This document shows positions 25,012 through 33,597 of a stretch of DNA of 64,000 bases, piece by piece. The notes under the pieces are model-generated. The model saw only the letters and a program-made list of their open reading frames with translations. It searched no databases and was not told where the DNA came from. Origin of the DNA: Provencibacterium sp. Lineage in GTDB: Bacteria > Bacillota > Clostridia > Oscillospirales > Ruminococcaceae. Numbering within the stretch: the first letter of the stretch is position 1; each line of letters opens with the position of its first letter. The stretch lies in NCBI GenBank assembly GCA_022792175.1, contig JAAWAN010000022.1:247938-311937 (forward strand). Reading direction: 5' to 3'. A program made the position numbers and the translations under genes.

Positions 25012-25102
25012 AAAAAGAAGTAGCCGCCATGCCCCCTAAGCGTGCGACTACTTCTGTTGCATTAATGGAGGGCTGACCGTCTGCCGGCAGCGCCCTCTTT
25101 CT
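25012..25102 (-). ncRNA. candidate small RNA with strong promoter and terminator
   Basis: A complete small transcription unit without a usable open frame. Promoter TTGACA (25132-25137), 17-bp spacer, TATACT (25109-25114) on the minus strand; terminator hairpin 25016-25055 with arms AGAAGTAG(T)CGC / GC(G)GCTACTTCT followed by TTTTTAT. The predicted RNA is about 90 nt and carries a CCCTCC tract that could pair with a ribosome binding site. It lies 75 bp beyond the toxin's antisense promoter and could be a second, degenerate copy of such a locus. Confidence 0.6.
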
Positions 25103-25108
25103 GTTTTC

Positions 25109-25137
25109 AGTATAGCGGCTGGAGCCTGTGTTGTCAA
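25109..25137 (-). promoter_or_regulatory. near-consensus promoter of the candidate small RNA
   Basis: TTGACA-17-TATACT on the minus strand, the best-matching sigma-A promoter in this part of the window. Confidence 0.75.
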
Positions 25138-25242
25138 GACGGGTGCCGGTATTGGAAGGATAGCCATATTGAAGGAGCAGAATCGGACTTATAAAAATTT
25201 AAGGAGGAGATCAGGATAGACTATAACCGCTTAGCATCAAGT

Positions 25243-26028
25243 ATGTCGGCGTTTGGCGCAACGATGGAAGACATATGCTTGAATACGTTGGGTATTTCGA
25301 CGGACAGCATCCATAAAAACGTCGTGGTATCTCCGGGATGGCAGCCTGAAAGGCTGTTTAATGCAGATGAAATTCATCCAATCGTTTCATCCAGCCCTTT
25401 GTTTGGGTACAAAATATGGAATATAGAAAATGAAACCCGGCATATCTCCTATATGAGGACCGGATTTGGTTCACCGATGATGCTGGATGCATTGCTGCTT
25501 TTAGGTTTAACAGGGTGCAGGAAAATTTTATTTGTGAGTTCGGTTGGTGCGCTGTCTCCTGAAATAAATGTAGGGGATATCGTGATACCGGAATATTCTG
25601 CTTCTGGAGATGGTGCGGGCAGATATCTGTCAGACAGTTTGAGCGATGATATTTTTGGAGATAAGCAATATCCGGATAATGATTTGTTCAGGCTGCTTGT
25701 AAATGAAACCCAAAGGGTTTGCGATAAAAGCAGTGTTCGATGGCATTTGGGGAAAACCTTTTGTGTTGATACGATAGTGGCTCAATATAGTCATCTGGAC
25801 AGCCTGATTAAAATGGGTTATAACAGCATCGATATGGAGAGCGCCGCTGCATTTAGAGCTGCAAAAATGATGAATATACCGGCTGCGGCAATCCTGCATG
25901 TATCAGATAATTCTGTTATTAATAAGTCGTTAATGACCGGGCGCGGCAATCGGCAGGAAAGAGAATACCGCAATTTTGTCAGGAATGAGATATTGCCCCC
26001 GATTATAGAAGGCATAATTTCTAAATAG
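25243..26028 (+). CDS. nucleoside phosphorylase superfamily protein
   Basis: A 261-residue PNP/UDP-phosphorylase-fold protein. The phosphate-binding region and core strand LLLLGLTGCRKILFVSSVGAL lie near residues 85-105, VGDIVIPEYSASGDG follows, and the substrate-site signature GYNSIDMESAAAFRAA lies near 195, as in purine/uridine phosphorylases. The substrate is not resolved. An ideal AAGGAGGAGA ribosome binding site sits 8 bp before an in-frame ATA at 25216, which would add nine residues (DYNRLASS after the start); the ATG at 25243 is about 33 bp away from it. Either an AUA start is used or the original ATG has mutated. The gene is clearly AT-richer than its neighbours, suggesting acquisition. 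Confidence 0.8.
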   Translation: MSAFGATMEDICLNTLGISTDSIHKNVVVSPGWQPERLFNADEIHPIVSSSPLFGYKIWNIENETRHISYMRTGFGSPMMLDALLLLGLTGCRKILFVSSVGALSPEINVGDIVIPEYSASGDGAGRYLSDSLSDDIFGDKQYPDNDLFRLLVNETQRVCDKSSVRWHLGKTFCVDTIVAQYSHLDSLIKMGYNSIDMESAAAFRAAKMMNIPAAAILHVSDNSVINKSLMTGRGNRQEREYRNFVRNEILPPIIEGIISK

Positions 26029-26205
26029 CCTGTGAATACCGAATGAAAAGTCCGGCCTGGCACCAATTTTAGGCCCCATCGGCGCAACGATTGCTGAGAA
26101 TGTTTTTTTGCGGGAGGATAAAAGCGGCATTCTGGCAAGGAAATATTTTCAAAAGGGAAAGGATAAAGAGGAGAATCCTCCGTTTTAGCCATCAGGAAAA
26201 GGAAA

Positions 26206-26232
26206 AACGGCGCGGAATTTTCCGCGCCGTTT
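26206..26232 (-). terminator. terminator of rpmE
   Basis: A 12-bp stem AACGGCGCGGAA / TTCCGCGCCGTT with a short loop, followed on the minus strand by TTTTTCC, 9 bp after the rpmE stop. Confidence 0.85.
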
Positions 26233-26240
26233 GAACGGTC

Positions 26241-26450
26241 TTATTTGCCCTTACCGAGGTTGAAGCGCTTGTTGAAGCGGTCAACCCGTCCGCCGGTATC
26301 TACCAGCTTCTGCCGGCCCGTAAAGAACGGGTGGCACTTGGAGCAGATTTCAACGCGGATATCCTTCTTGGTGGAGCGGGTGTGGATGACTTCACCGCAC
26401 GCGCAGGTGATGGTCGCATCTTCATAAACCGGATGAATACCATTTTTCAT
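26241..26450 (-). CDS. rpmE: 50S ribosomal protein L31, zinc form
   Basis: The 69-residue L31 begins [12 protein letters not shown], the usual start of the family; an ATG 12 bp upstream (MVSKM...) would be non-canonical. The zinc-binding (C+) form is shown by Cys16, Cys18, Cys36 and Cys39 ([29 protein letters not shown]). The C-terminal [11 protein letters not shown] is typical. It is a monocistronic unit with promoter 26584-26612 and terminator 26206-26232. Confidence 0.97.
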   Translation of the reverse strand: MKNGIHPVYEDATITCACGEVIHTRSTKKDIRVEICSKCHPFFTGRQKLVDTGGRVDRFNKRFNLGKGK

Positions 26451-26583
26451 CTTCGATACCATTCCTTTCTGAGGGATTATTATGCAGCCGGGCTTTTTGC
26501 TTAGGCCGGCGAAAAAGGCATCCATCCAAAGCAGCGCTTTAAACTTCTACCTTGTTTGCAATACCTGTTGCATAGCACATTCT

Positions 26584-26612
26584 ATGATAACACAGGAATT
26601 TTGGAAAAGCAA
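26584..26612 (-). promoter_or_regulatory. sigma-A promoter for rpmE
   Basis: Minus strand TTGCTT, 17-bp spacer, TATCAT, about 130 bp upstream of the rpmE start. Confidence 0.55.
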
Positions 26613-26632
26613 GCCCTTTCCTGCCTTTTCTC

Positions 26633-28348
26633 CTATAATCCCAGCATTTTTTTTACGCCGGCGGCCGCAGTCTCGTAAATCTTCCGGGCCTCCTCCAGCG
26701 TCTTTGCCACCACCGAATAATAGACCTTGATTTTCGGCTCGGTGCCTGAGGGGCGCACGATAACGCTCGCGCCGTTTTCCAGTGTATATTCCAGAATATC
26801 TGAGGCGGGCAGGTGGATTTCCTCTTCTGCCCTTTTGTCCTTAAAGGTGCGCCGCAGCGAGAGGTAATCCCCCACCGCCGTTACCGGATAGCCGCCTATC
26901 TCCTGCGGGTGTTCGCTGTGCAGGCTGCCGAGCATGGCAGCCATCTTCGCGCTGCCGTCCGCCCCCTCGAAAGTGTAGGAATCAACGACGCTCAGATAAC
27001 GCCCGCAGACGGCGTAGATATCATCGAGCACGTCGAGCAGCGTCTGCCCTTTCTCCTTATAGTAGGCGGTCATCTCACAGATAATCATCGCGGCGTTGAC
27101 GGCATCCTTATCCCGCGCATGCGGGCCGGTCAGATAGCCGGAGGACTCCTCAAAGCCCAAAACAAACCGGTCTACCTCCCCCTTCTGCTCGAGCAGCGCA
27201 ATCTGCTCGCCGATAAACTTGAAGCCGGTCAAAACGTCGATCATCTGCACGCCCATTTCGCTTGCCAGCCGGTCGGCCAGCTTGGTAGAAACGAGAGACT
27301 TGACCGCCACCGGGTTCTTCGGGAGAACGCCCAGCTCGCGGCGGCGCTGGACGATATAGCGCAACATCAAAACGCCGATCTCGTTGCCGGTCAGCCGGTG
27401 AAAGCTTCCATGGTGGCGTACGGCTACGCCCGCGCGGTCGGCGTCCGGATCGGTGGCGAGCAGAATATCCCCGCCCACCTTTTCGGCGAGCTCAAGGCCC
27501 TTTTGCATGGCGCTTTCTTCCTCCGGGTTCGGATAGGGGCAGGTGGGGAAGTCGCCATCCGGGTTTTCCTGTTCGGGCACGACGGTGAGCTTCTGCACGC
27601 CGATTCTCTTTAAAACGGTGCGTACACAGCGGTTGCCGGTGCCGTTTAAGGGAGTATAGACGACCGAGAGCGGAACGCGGCGGCAGACCTCGGCATCCAC
27701 CTGCTCGGCGAGAACGGCGGAGAGATAAGCCTCAATGGTTTCCTCGGAGATATATTCGATTTTTCCGCTGTTGAGCCCCTCTTCAAGGGTCGCCTGCGGA
27801 ATCCCCGTCCAGTAGTCGACGGCGGAAATGCGCTTTTCGATATCGGCGGCCACCTCGGGGGAAATCTGGCTGGCATCTTCCCCATAGACCTTGTAGCCGT
27901 TATATTTGGCGGGGTTGTGGGAGGCGGTAATAACAATGCCGCCCTGGCAGTGCAGGTGCATAATGGCGAAGGAGAGGGCAGGGGTGGGCATCAGCTCCCG
28001 GTAGAGCCAGACATGAATGCCGTTGGCAGCCAAGATGGCGGCGGCCGTTTCGGCGAAGAGCTGCGAGTTGTGGCGGGAGTCGTAGGCGATGGCGACCGAG
28101 GCGGCGGTATATTTTTCGCGCAGGTAGCCGGCCAGCCCTTGGGTGGCCGCGCCGACGGTATAGAGGTTCATGCGGTTGGTGCCCGCCCCGAGCACGCCGC
28201 GCAGCCCCGCCGTGCCAAAAGAGAGGACCCGGTAAAAGCGGTCGGTAATCTCGGCCTCGTTCCCCTTTGCCGCAAGCAGGTCGGCGTGCAGCGCCGGGTC
28301 GGAGCAGTGCGCAAGCCACTGCTGATAAAGGTTATTTGCCTGTTCCAT
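26633..28348 (-). CDS. phosphoglucomutase/phosphomannomutase (phospho-sugar mutase)
   Basis: Alpha-D-phosphohexomutase interconverting hexose 1- and 6-phosphates. The 571 residues hold all four family domains: sugar/phosphate entry (GTAGLRGVLGAGTNRMN near 46), the phosphoserine loop GGIVITASHNPAKYNGYKVYG (Ser in TASHNP near 144), the Mg loop ATDPDADRAGVAV near 300, the sugar-binding GFEESSGYLTGPHARDKDA near 395 and the phosphate-binding IVRPSGTEPKIKVYY near 535. Length and motifs match PgcA-type enzymes of Firmicutes that serve glycolipid, glycogen and envelope precursor synthesis. ATG after AAGGGATGG. Followed by the DapA-family gene upstream on the same strand. Confidence 0.95.
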   Translation of the reverse strand: MEQANNLYQQWLAHCSDPALHADLLAAKGNEAEITDRFYRVLSFGTAGLRGVLGAGTNRMNLYTVGAATQGLAGYLREKYTAASVAIAYDSRHNSQLFAETAAAILAANGIHVWLYRELMPTPALSFAIMHLHCQGGIVITASHNPAKYNGYKVYGEDASQISPEVAADIEKRISAVDYWTGIPQATLEEGLNSGKIEYISEETIEAYLSAVLAEQVDAEVCRRVPLSVVYTPLNGTGNRCVRTVLKRIGVQKLTVVPEQENPDGDFPTCPYPNPEEESAMQKGLELAEKVGGDILLATDPDADRAGVAVRHHGSFHRLTGNEIGVLMLRYIVQRRRELGVLPKNPVAVKSLVSTKLADRLASEMGVQMIDVLTGFKFIGEQIALLEQKGEVDRFVLGFEESSGYLTGPHARDKDAVNAAMIICEMTAYYKEKGQTLLDVLDDIYAVCGRYLSVVDSYTFEGADGSAKMAAMLGSLHSEHPQEIGGYPVTAVGDYLSLRRTFKDKRAEEEIHLPASDILEYTLENGASVIVRPSGTEPKIKVYYSVVAKTLEEARKIYETAAAGVKKMLGL

Positions 28349-28406
28349 AAAACAATACCATCCCTTCTAAAGAAATTTTTAGAAAATACAAACGATGACA
28401 TGCCCT

Positions 28407-29282
28407 TCAGTCGTTTTCAAGGTTTTCCTCTATCGCCGTGCGGACCGCTTCCTTCGACTGGCTGCTCAGAGGAAGAAACGGCCGGCGCGCCTCCCCGGCC
28501 TCAAAGCCGAAGAGGGAAAGGGCATATTTAATGGCGGGAACGAGCCCGGCGGCGCAGAGAGCATCCATAATATTGTTGGCCTTTTCCTGCAGCCGCAGCG
28601 CCTCTGCCGCCTGCCCGGCCTTCGCCAGGTCGAAAATTTTCCGGAAATGCCCGGCCATGAAATTAAAGGTGCTGCCGATTGAGCCGTCCGCCCCGAGGGC
28701 GATGGCGGCGACCATCACCTCGTCATAACCGCCGAACAGGCGCAGGGAGGGGTTCAGGTGCCGCAGCCGCTCCATCTGCTTTAAATCGAGGGAGGTCTGC
28801 TTGATGGCGCCGATGGCTCCGCCGGTGAGCAGCCGGCGAAAGGCTTCGTTTCCGATATCCAGCTGTTTGCCGGTATTCCCCGGGAAATTATAGTAGAGCA
28901 CCGGCCCGCCGGCCGCTTCGGCAATTTCTTCATAATAGCGGACTGTTTCGTTGGGAGAAAAAGGATAATAGAAAGGCGGCGTGGCGGCGGCCATATTGTA
29001 GCCGAGCGCAGAAGCTTTGCGGGCATAGCGGCAGGCTTCTTCGGTGTTCAGCGCGCCGACATGGGCGATGAGCTGCATTTTCCCGGCAAAGGGGGCCGCC
29101 TCCTCCAAAAGCTGCAGGCGCTCTTTTTCGCTCAGCAGAAAGCACTCTCCCGAGCTTCCGCCGACAAAGAACCCATTCGCGCCCAGACGGATATTCCACT
29201 GCATGATATCGCGCAGCACCCTGCCGTTTATCCGTCCCTCGCCATCAAAGGGGGTGGCAATCGCTGTAAATAATCCGTGCAT
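28407..29282 (-). CDS. nanA: N-acetylneuraminate lyase-like DapA-family aldolase
   Basis: Class I aldolase of the DHDPS/NAL family, 291 residues. Seen: LFTAIATPFDGEGRIN near residue 3, the GGSSGECFLLSEKER carboxylate-binding loop near 45, VLYYNFPGNTGKQL with the catalytic Tyr near 133, the Schiff-base Lys in GAIKQTSLD near 160, and the GGYDEVMVAAIALGADGSIGSTFNFM block near 187 that is characteristic of NAL rather than dihydrodipicolinate synthase. So sialic acid cleavage to N-acetylmannosamine and pyruvate is likely, though no other nan genes are adjacent. ATG 29282 follows GGAGG at 8 bp; an in-frame ATG 39 bp upstream is less well placed. It lies upstream of the phosphohexomutase on the same strand. 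Confidence 0.78.
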   Translation of the reverse strand: MHGLFTAIATPFDGEGRINGRVLRDIMQWNIRLGANGFFVGGSSGECFLLSEKERLQLLEEAAPFAGKMQLIAHVGALNTEEACRYARKASALGYNMAAATPPFYYPFSPNETVRYYEEIAEAAGGPVLYYNFPGNTGKQLDIGNEAFRRLLTGGAIGAIKQTSLDLKQMERLRHLNPSLRLFGGYDEVMVAAIALGADGSIGSTFNFMAGHFRKIFDLAKAGQAAEALRLQEKANNIMDALCAAGLVPAIKYALSLFGFEAGEARRPFLPLSSQSKEAVRTAIEENLEND

Positions 29283-29552
29283 GGCCATGACCTCCATTTT
29301 CATGATGCTTTTTATACCCACAGGAGAAAAGCGGCGGCTGAAAAGATGCGGAAAAGCCAGCCCCTTAAATTTTACCTCTTTAAAAGGAAGGGGTCAAGCT
29401 GAAAGATGCCGGTTCAACAAAAAAGAACTGCTTTTCTGCAAAAAAATATGCGTTTACAGCTTAAAACCGCCTTTAAGAGGGATGCGGAAAAAGGCAGCCC
29501 CGGTTCTTGCAGAACTGAAAGCGGATGATTATGAAAGCGGCCAAAGACCGGA

Positions 29553-29606
29553 GGCGGTTTGCAGGAACCGGAAAAAGGGCGGTTTCGCGCGGACAGCGCG
29601 AAATTT
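29553..29606 (-). repeat. dispersed structured intergenic repeat, copy B
   Basis: On the minus strand: hairpin TTTCGCGC / GCGCGAAA, then AACCGCCCTTTTT and CCGGTTCCTGCAAACCG. The tail is nearly identical to copy A at 14485-14540, while the hairpin differs in sequence but not in form. Confidence 0.6.
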
Positions 29607-29643
29607 GGGGCGCAATCTTCGCCCCAAAAGCAGCTTTTTCCCA

Positions 29644-29685
29644 GGACGGGCTGCAAAATGATTCCATTTTGCAGCCCGTCCTTTT
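29644..29685. terminator. orphan 17-bp palindrome with terminator form
   Basis: GGACGGGCTGCAAAATG, loop ATTC, exact complement, then TTTT. It has the same inner arms (TGCAAAATG / CATTTTGCA) as the bidirectional terminator at 22201-22250, though no gene ends here. Confidence 0.6.
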
Positions 29686-29776
29686 GCATAATGACTGGAA
29701 AAAGCCGCCATAATAGAAAAGGAGAGCACATTCTGGCGAAAGAACCCGGAGAGGCAAGAAAAGTTTACTTTTCCTC

Positions 29777-29805
29777 TTGTAATTGTGTTTTTCATATGGT
29801 ATAGT
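29777..29805 (+). promoter_or_regulatory. promoter of the S10-spc-alpha ribosomal cluster
   Basis: TTGTAA (29777-29782), 17-bp spacer, TATAGT (29800-29805), about 290 bp before rpsJ. Confidence 0.7.
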
Positions 29806-29811
29806 ATGTAA

Positions 29812-30094
29812 GCGTGACTGCACAAGATATGCGTTGAAGCGGGAGGTTGCCGCCGGGAAGGCGGGTAATTTCCGCCGAGTATGTCCGATTTTAAACCGGG
29901 CGACTTTAAATACCGAACAGGCCGGCAGATGGAAAATAAGCTGCAGGCGGCCTGTATCTCCTTTAAGGTCCGGCTAAGCCGGGCAGGATTTTTCTGCCCC
30001 GATTTATCCGGTTTTTTCATGGGGATGCACTGAACGCACGGCTGCGTGTTCGGAATTTAACAGGAGCCTCATTAAGAACAGGAGGCGAAGATAA
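29812..30094 (+). other. long 5' leader of the ribosomal cluster
   Basis: A leader of about 280 nt containing several hairpin-forming stretches, including GGGCAGGATTTTTCTGCCC near 29981-29999, with a T-run (29GGTTTTTTC region near 30010-30018) shortly after. This could be an attenuator of the kind that lets a ribosomal protein control the operon, but I see no match to a leader class I know. Confidence 0.4.
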
Positions 30095-30406
30095 GTGGCA
30101 GTCAAGGAAAAAATCAGAATCAGGCTCAAGGGTTATGATCATTCGCTGGTGGATGCTTCCGCTCAGAAAATTGTGGAAACCGCCAAGCGCACCGGCGCAA
30201 GGGTTTCGGGACCGATTCCCCTGCCGACCGAGAAAGAGGTTGTAACCATCCTGCGTGCCGTCCATAAGTACAAGGACAGCCGGGAGCAGTTTGAAATGAG
30301 GACCCACAAGAGGCTCATCGATATTCTCAGGCCTTCCAACAAAACGGTGGAAGCCCTGACCGGCCTTGAGCTTCCCGCCGGCGTTGAAATCGAGATTAAG
30401 CTCTAA
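30095..30406 (+). CDS. rpsJ: 30S ribosomal protein S10
   Basis: Head protein of the 30S subunit, also NusB partner in antitermination. The 103 residues match the family, with [15 protein letters not shown] near residue 5, [17 protein letters not shown] and [12 protein letters not shown]. The start is GTG (GTGGCAGTCAAGG) behind AGGAGGCGAAGA. First gene of the S10 cluster, 102 bp before rplC, behind a leader with promoter at 29777-29805. Confidence 0.97.
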   Translation: MAVKEKIRIRLKGYDHSLVDASAQKIVETAKRTGARVSGPIPLPTEKEVVTILRAVHKYKDSREQFEMRTHKRLIDILRPSNKTVEALTGLELPAGVEIEIKL

Positions 30407-30507
30407 AATCCCGTTTTGAATGCCGTTTAACCGGAAGGCCGGTGCTGCTCCGGCTTTCCGAGGTCAAGTTGGCTCACGCCAACCAATAACCGAAGGAGGA
30501 AAAATCC

Positions 30508-31140
30508 ATGCAGAAATGTATCATGGGCAAAAAACTCGGCATGACCCAGATTTTCGATGAAGTCGGGAACGTCATCCCGGTCACCGTCATCGAAGCCGGT
30601 CCGTGCATCGTCGTTTCCAAAAAGACAACCGAAAACGACGGCTATGAAGCCGTGCAGATCGGTTTTGGCGACATTTCGGACAAAAAGGTCAATAAGCCGA
30701 TGAAGGGGCATTTTGCCAAGGCGGATGTCGCCGCCAAAAGGCACCTGAAGGAATTCCGGCTTGAGGACTGCTCGGCTCTTTCTGTCGGCGACCTCATCAA
30801 GGCGGACACCTTTGAAAACGGCGAGGCGGTCGATGTGGTCGGCACCTCGAAGGGCAAAGGCTATGCCGGTACCGTTAAGCGTTACGGCAACCACCGCCTC
30901 AAGGAGACCCACGGTTCCGGTCCTGTTCACCGTCATGCCGGTTCGAACGGTTCGACCTCCACCCCTTCCCGCGTTTTCAAGGGGAAGAAGCTGCCCGGAC
31001 ACATGGGCGCCGAGCAGGTCACGGTGCAGAACCTCACCGTTGCCAAGGTGGATGCTGAAAATAATCTGATTGCGCTACGCGGCGCAGTGCCCGGCCCCAA
31101 GGGCGGGATCGTCTGCATCGTCAACAGCGTCAAGGCGTAA
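30508..31140 (+). CDS. rplC: 50S ribosomal protein L3
   Basis: Early-assembly 23S rRNA-binding protein near the peptidyl transferase centre. The 210 residues show the start [16 protein letters not shown], the [16 protein letters not shown] loop, [15 protein letters not shown] (modification-prone glutamine region) and [18 protein letters not shown] after GAAGGAGGAAAA. rplD begins 16 bp after it. Confidence 0.98.
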   Translation: MQKCIMGKKLGMTQIFDEVGNVIPVTVIEAGPCIVVSKKTTENDGYEAVQIGFGDISDKKVNKPMKGHFAKADVAAKRHLKEFRLEDCSALSVGDLIKADTFENGEAVDVVGTSKGKGYAGTVKRYGNHRLKETHGSGPVHRHAGSNGSTSTPSRVFKGKKLPGHMGAEQVTVQNLTVAKVDAENNLIALRGAVPGPKGGIVCIVNSVKA

Positions 31141-31156
31141 GGAAGGAGGAATTACC

Positions 31157-31780
31157 ATGCCAACTGTACAGGTTTTGGATATGACCGGCAAGGTGACCGG
31201 CGAAATCACCCTTTCGGACGCTATCTTCGGCATCGAGCCCAACAAGGCGGTCATGCATGAGGCGGTCAAGAACTATCTGGCCAACCAGCGCCAGGGCACC
31301 CAGTCCACCCTCACGCGCACCGAGGTTTCCGGCGGCGGCCGCAAGCCCTGGCGCCAGAAGGGGACCGGCCGCGCCCGTCAGGGCTCTATCCGCGCCCCCC
31401 AGTGGAGGCACGGCGGCATCGCCCTCGGCCCCAAGCCCCGCAGCTACAGCTATACTCTGAACAAGAAGGTCAAGCGTCTGGCGATTAAATCCGCCTTCTC
31501 CTCAAAGGTGCTCGAAGAGAACCTGGTGGTTGTGGATAAGATCGCGGCCGAGGACTACAGGACCAAAACGATGGTCAACTTCCTCGCGGCCGTCGGCGCA
31601 GACCGCAAGGCCATCGTCGTGCTCAGCGAGAACGATGAGAAGGTCCGCAAGAGCTTTGCAAACATCCCCGGCGTAAAAACGGCGATGGTCAATACGCTGA
31701 ATACCTATGACCTGCTCGTTTACGATAAGCTGATTGCCGACCGCGGCGCCATTGAGAAGATCGAGGAGGTGTATCGCTAA
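31157..31780 (+). CDS. rplD: 50S ribosomal protein L4
   Basis: Primary 23S rRNA-binding protein lining the exit tunnel and, in many bacteria, the repressor of the S10 operon. The 207 residues contain the extended loop with [19 protein letters not shown] near residue 60 and [18 protein letters not shown] 31157 follows GGAAGGAGGAATT; the open frame extends upstream into rplC but has no better start. Its stop overlaps the rplW start (TAATG). Confidence 0.98.
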   Translation: MPTVQVLDMTGKVTGEITLSDAIFGIEPNKAVMHEAVKNYLANQRQGTQSTLTRTEVSGGGRKPWRQKGTGRARQGSIRAPQWRHGGIALGPKPRSYSYTLNKKVKRLAIKSAFSSKVLEENLVVVDKIAAEDYRTKTMVNFLAAVGADRKAIVVLSENDEKVRKSFANIPGVKTAMVNTLNTYDLLVYDKLIADRGAIEKIEEVYR

Positions 31781-32073
31781 TGAAAACTGTGCATGACGTT
31801 GTTCTGCGCCCCATCATCACCGAGAAGAGCATGGCGGGCATCGCAGACCGCAAATACACCTTTAAGGTTCTTAAGACCGCCAACAAGATTGAGATTGCCC
31901 GCGCCGTTGAGGAGCTTTTCGGCGTTAAGGTCGCCAAGGTCAATACGATGCATGTGCGCGGCCGCTTTAAGCGCCAGGGAATGCACGGCGGCTATACCCC
32001 CTCCTGGAAGAAGGCTATCGTCACCCTCAAGGAGGATTCCAAGGGCATTGAGTTCTTTGAGAGTATGATGTAA
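31780..32073 (+). CDS. rplW: 50S ribosomal protein L23
   Basis: Tunnel-exit protein and docking site for trigger factor and SRP. The 97 residues include VVLRPIITEKSMAG near residue 5, YTFKVLKTANKIEIARAVEE and the VRGRFKRQG loop. Start overlaps the L4 stop by one base, so it is translationally coupled. It is followed by an unusual 375-bp non-coding gap before rplB. Confidence 0.98.
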   Translation: MKTVHDVVLRPIITEKSMAGIADRKYTFKVLKTANKIEIARAVEELFGVKVAKVNTMHVRGRFKRQGMHGGYTPSWKKAIVTLKEDSKGIEFFESMM

Positions 32074-32448
32074 CCCTCCTTTTCCGCCAGCGGTGGAAAA
32101 TCCGGAGAAAGCATCAGCCTGTCAAACCGGCAGTGCCCGGAATAAGCCCTTTGAGGGGTTGTTTCGGTTCACCAGAGCTTTGCGGGGAGCGATGCACCAG
32201 ATTGCAGAAGCTTTCTGGAAAGCGATGCTCCGGTTTGCAGAGACCGGGAAAAGCGGTAGTTTTGGCCGTAAGGTCAAAATCCGGCTCCCTCTGAGCCGGA
32301 AACCGGTTTTTCCTAAGGCTTTGTTTAAAAAGCAAAGCTTTTCAAACAAAGCCTTTTGTATGGGACGCTCATAAGCGGTTCTCGGTGCTGTCCGGGGGGA
32401 AAAGCCGCAGTCCCGCCAATTAAATTTATGAGGAGTTGAAATCGAATC
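32074..32448 (+). other. 375-bp insertion-like gap inside the S10 operon
   Basis: rplW and rplB are normally separated by a few bases. Here the gap contains chained imperfect hairpins, copy C of the dispersed structured repeat (32230-32280), repeated GCATCGCT / AGCGATGC words and a palindrome near 32317-32355 built on AAGCAAAGCTTTT and GGCTTTGTTT arms. No supported open frame is present. Confidence 0.7.
32230..32280 (-). repeat. dispersed structured intergenic repeat, copy C
   Basis: On the minus strand: hairpin TTTTGACC / GGCCAAAA, ACTACCGCTTTTCCCGGTCTCTGCAAACCGG in sequence order (hairpin, CCGC, T-run, CCGGT, CTGCAAACCGG). Diverged from copies A and B in sequence but with the same element order. 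Confidence 0.5.
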
Positions 32449-33282
32449 ATGGCGATCAAAGCCTATAAGCCCGCAACGCCGGGCACGCGCGACATGACCG
32501 TTACCGATTTCTCTTCGTTGTCGAAGGTGGAGCCTGAGAAGAGCCTTTTGGCCCCTCTCAAGAAGCATTCCGGCCGCAACAGCTACGGCCGCATCACCGT
32601 CCGCCACAAGGGCGGCGGCAACCGGAGAAAATACCGCATTATCGACTTCAAGCGCGATAAGGTGGATATGCCCGCCAAGGTGCTGACCCTCGAATATGAC
32701 CCCAACCGCAGCGCGCACATCGCCCTGCTCCAGTATGAGGATGGCGAGAAGCGCTACATCATCGCCCCGAACGGCCTGAAGGTCGGCGACACCGTAATGG
32801 CGGGCCCGCATGCCGATATCAAGCCCGGCAATGCGCTGCCGATGCAGAATATCCCGGTCGGTACCTTTATCCACAATGTTGAACTCTACCCCGGCAAGGG
32901 TGCGCAGCTCGCGCGTTCGGCCGGTATCATGGCCCAGCTCATGGCCAAGGAAGGCGCGCTCGCGCTTATCCGCCTGCCCTCCGGTGAGCTGCGCAATGTG
33001 CCCGTTAACTGCATGGCCACCATCGGCCAGGTCGGTAATGTCGATCATGAAAACGTCAAGATCGGCAAGGCGGGCCGCAAGCGCCACATGGGTGTGCGCC
33101 CGACGGTGCGCGGTTCAGTTATGAACCCCTGCGACCATCCGCACGGCGGCGGCGAGGGCAAGTCCCCCATCGGCCGTCCCTCCCCGGTTACCCCCTGGGG
33201 CAAGCCGGCGATGGGCTACAAGACCCGCGCCCACCACAACCGCAGCGATAAGTTCATCGTCAAGCGCAGGAACGATAAGTAA
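32449..33282 (+). CDS. rplB: 50S ribosomal protein L2
   Basis: Core 23S rRNA-binding protein needed for subunit joining and peptidyl transfer. The 277 residues have [19 protein letters not shown] near residue 44, [14 protein letters not shown], and the catalytic-centre signature [16 protein letters not shown] near 222 with the conserved His. ATG after ATGAGGAGTTG. It restarts the gene series after the 375-bp gap. Confidence 0.98.
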   Translation: MAIKAYKPATPGTRDMTVTDFSSLSKVEPEKSLLAPLKKHSGRNSYGRITVRHKGGGNRRKYRIIDFKRDKVDMPAKVLTLEYDPNRSAHIALLQYEDGEKRYIIAPNGLKVGDTVMAGPHADIKPGNALPMQNIPVGTFIHNVELYPGKGAQLARSAGIMAQLMAKEGALALIRLPSGELRNVPVNCMATIGQVGNVDHENVKIGKAGRKRHMGVRPTVRGSVMNPCDHPHGGGEGKSPIGRPSPVTPWGKPAMGYKTRAHHNRSDKFIVKRRNDK

Positions 33283-33309
33283 TCCTGCTGAAAGGAGGCA
33301 GTTTGACTC

Positions 33310-33579
33310 ATGGGCAGAAGCGTTAAGAAAGGCCCCTATGTGCAGCCGGTGCTGCTTAAGCGCGTTCAGGAAATGAACAATGCGAGCGAGAAACGTGTCC
33401 TCAAGACATGGAGCCGCTCCTCCACCATATTCCCCGATTTTGTCGGCCACACCTTCGCCGTGCACGATGGGCGCAAGCATGTTCCGGTATATGTGACCGA
33501 GGACATGGTCGGACACAAGCTCGGAGAGTTCGCTCCCACCAGGACCTATAAGGGCCATGCAGGGGCGAAAAAGAGCTAA
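33310..33579 (+). CDS. rpsS: 30S ribosomal protein S19
   Basis: Head protein next to the A-site finger, in complex with S13. The 89 residues open [18 protein letters not shown] and carry [20 protein letters not shown] and [19 protein letters not shown] after AAAGGAGGCAG. Tight spacing with rplV (18 bp). Confidence 0.98.
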   Translation: MGRSVKKGPYVQPVLLKRVQEMNNASEKRVLKTWSRSSTIFPDFVGHTFAVHDGRKHVPVYVTEDMVGHKLGEFAPTRTYKGHAGAKKS

Positions 33580-33597
33580 GAAGGGAGGATACAACCA

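Larger units (their letters stand above)
29283..29776. other. repeat-rich gap upstream of the ribosomal cluster
   Basis: No gene is supported between the sialate-lyase-like gene and the S10 promoter. The stretch is packed with short inverted repeats, contains copy B of the dispersed structured repeat (29553-29606), a GGGGCG hairpin near 29607-29627 and a long palindrome (29644-29685). Confidence 0.6.

Noticed and set aside
26041..26190. 50-codon frame after the phosphorylase gene (LAPILGPIGATIAENVF...)
   Set aside because: No start codon or ribosome binding site and no recognisable family; could be a gene remnant but the evidence is too thin.
29812..30094. Known L4-type or riboswitch leader upstream of rpsJ
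   Set aside because: Hairpins are present but none matches a leader class I can name, so only a generic leader is reported.
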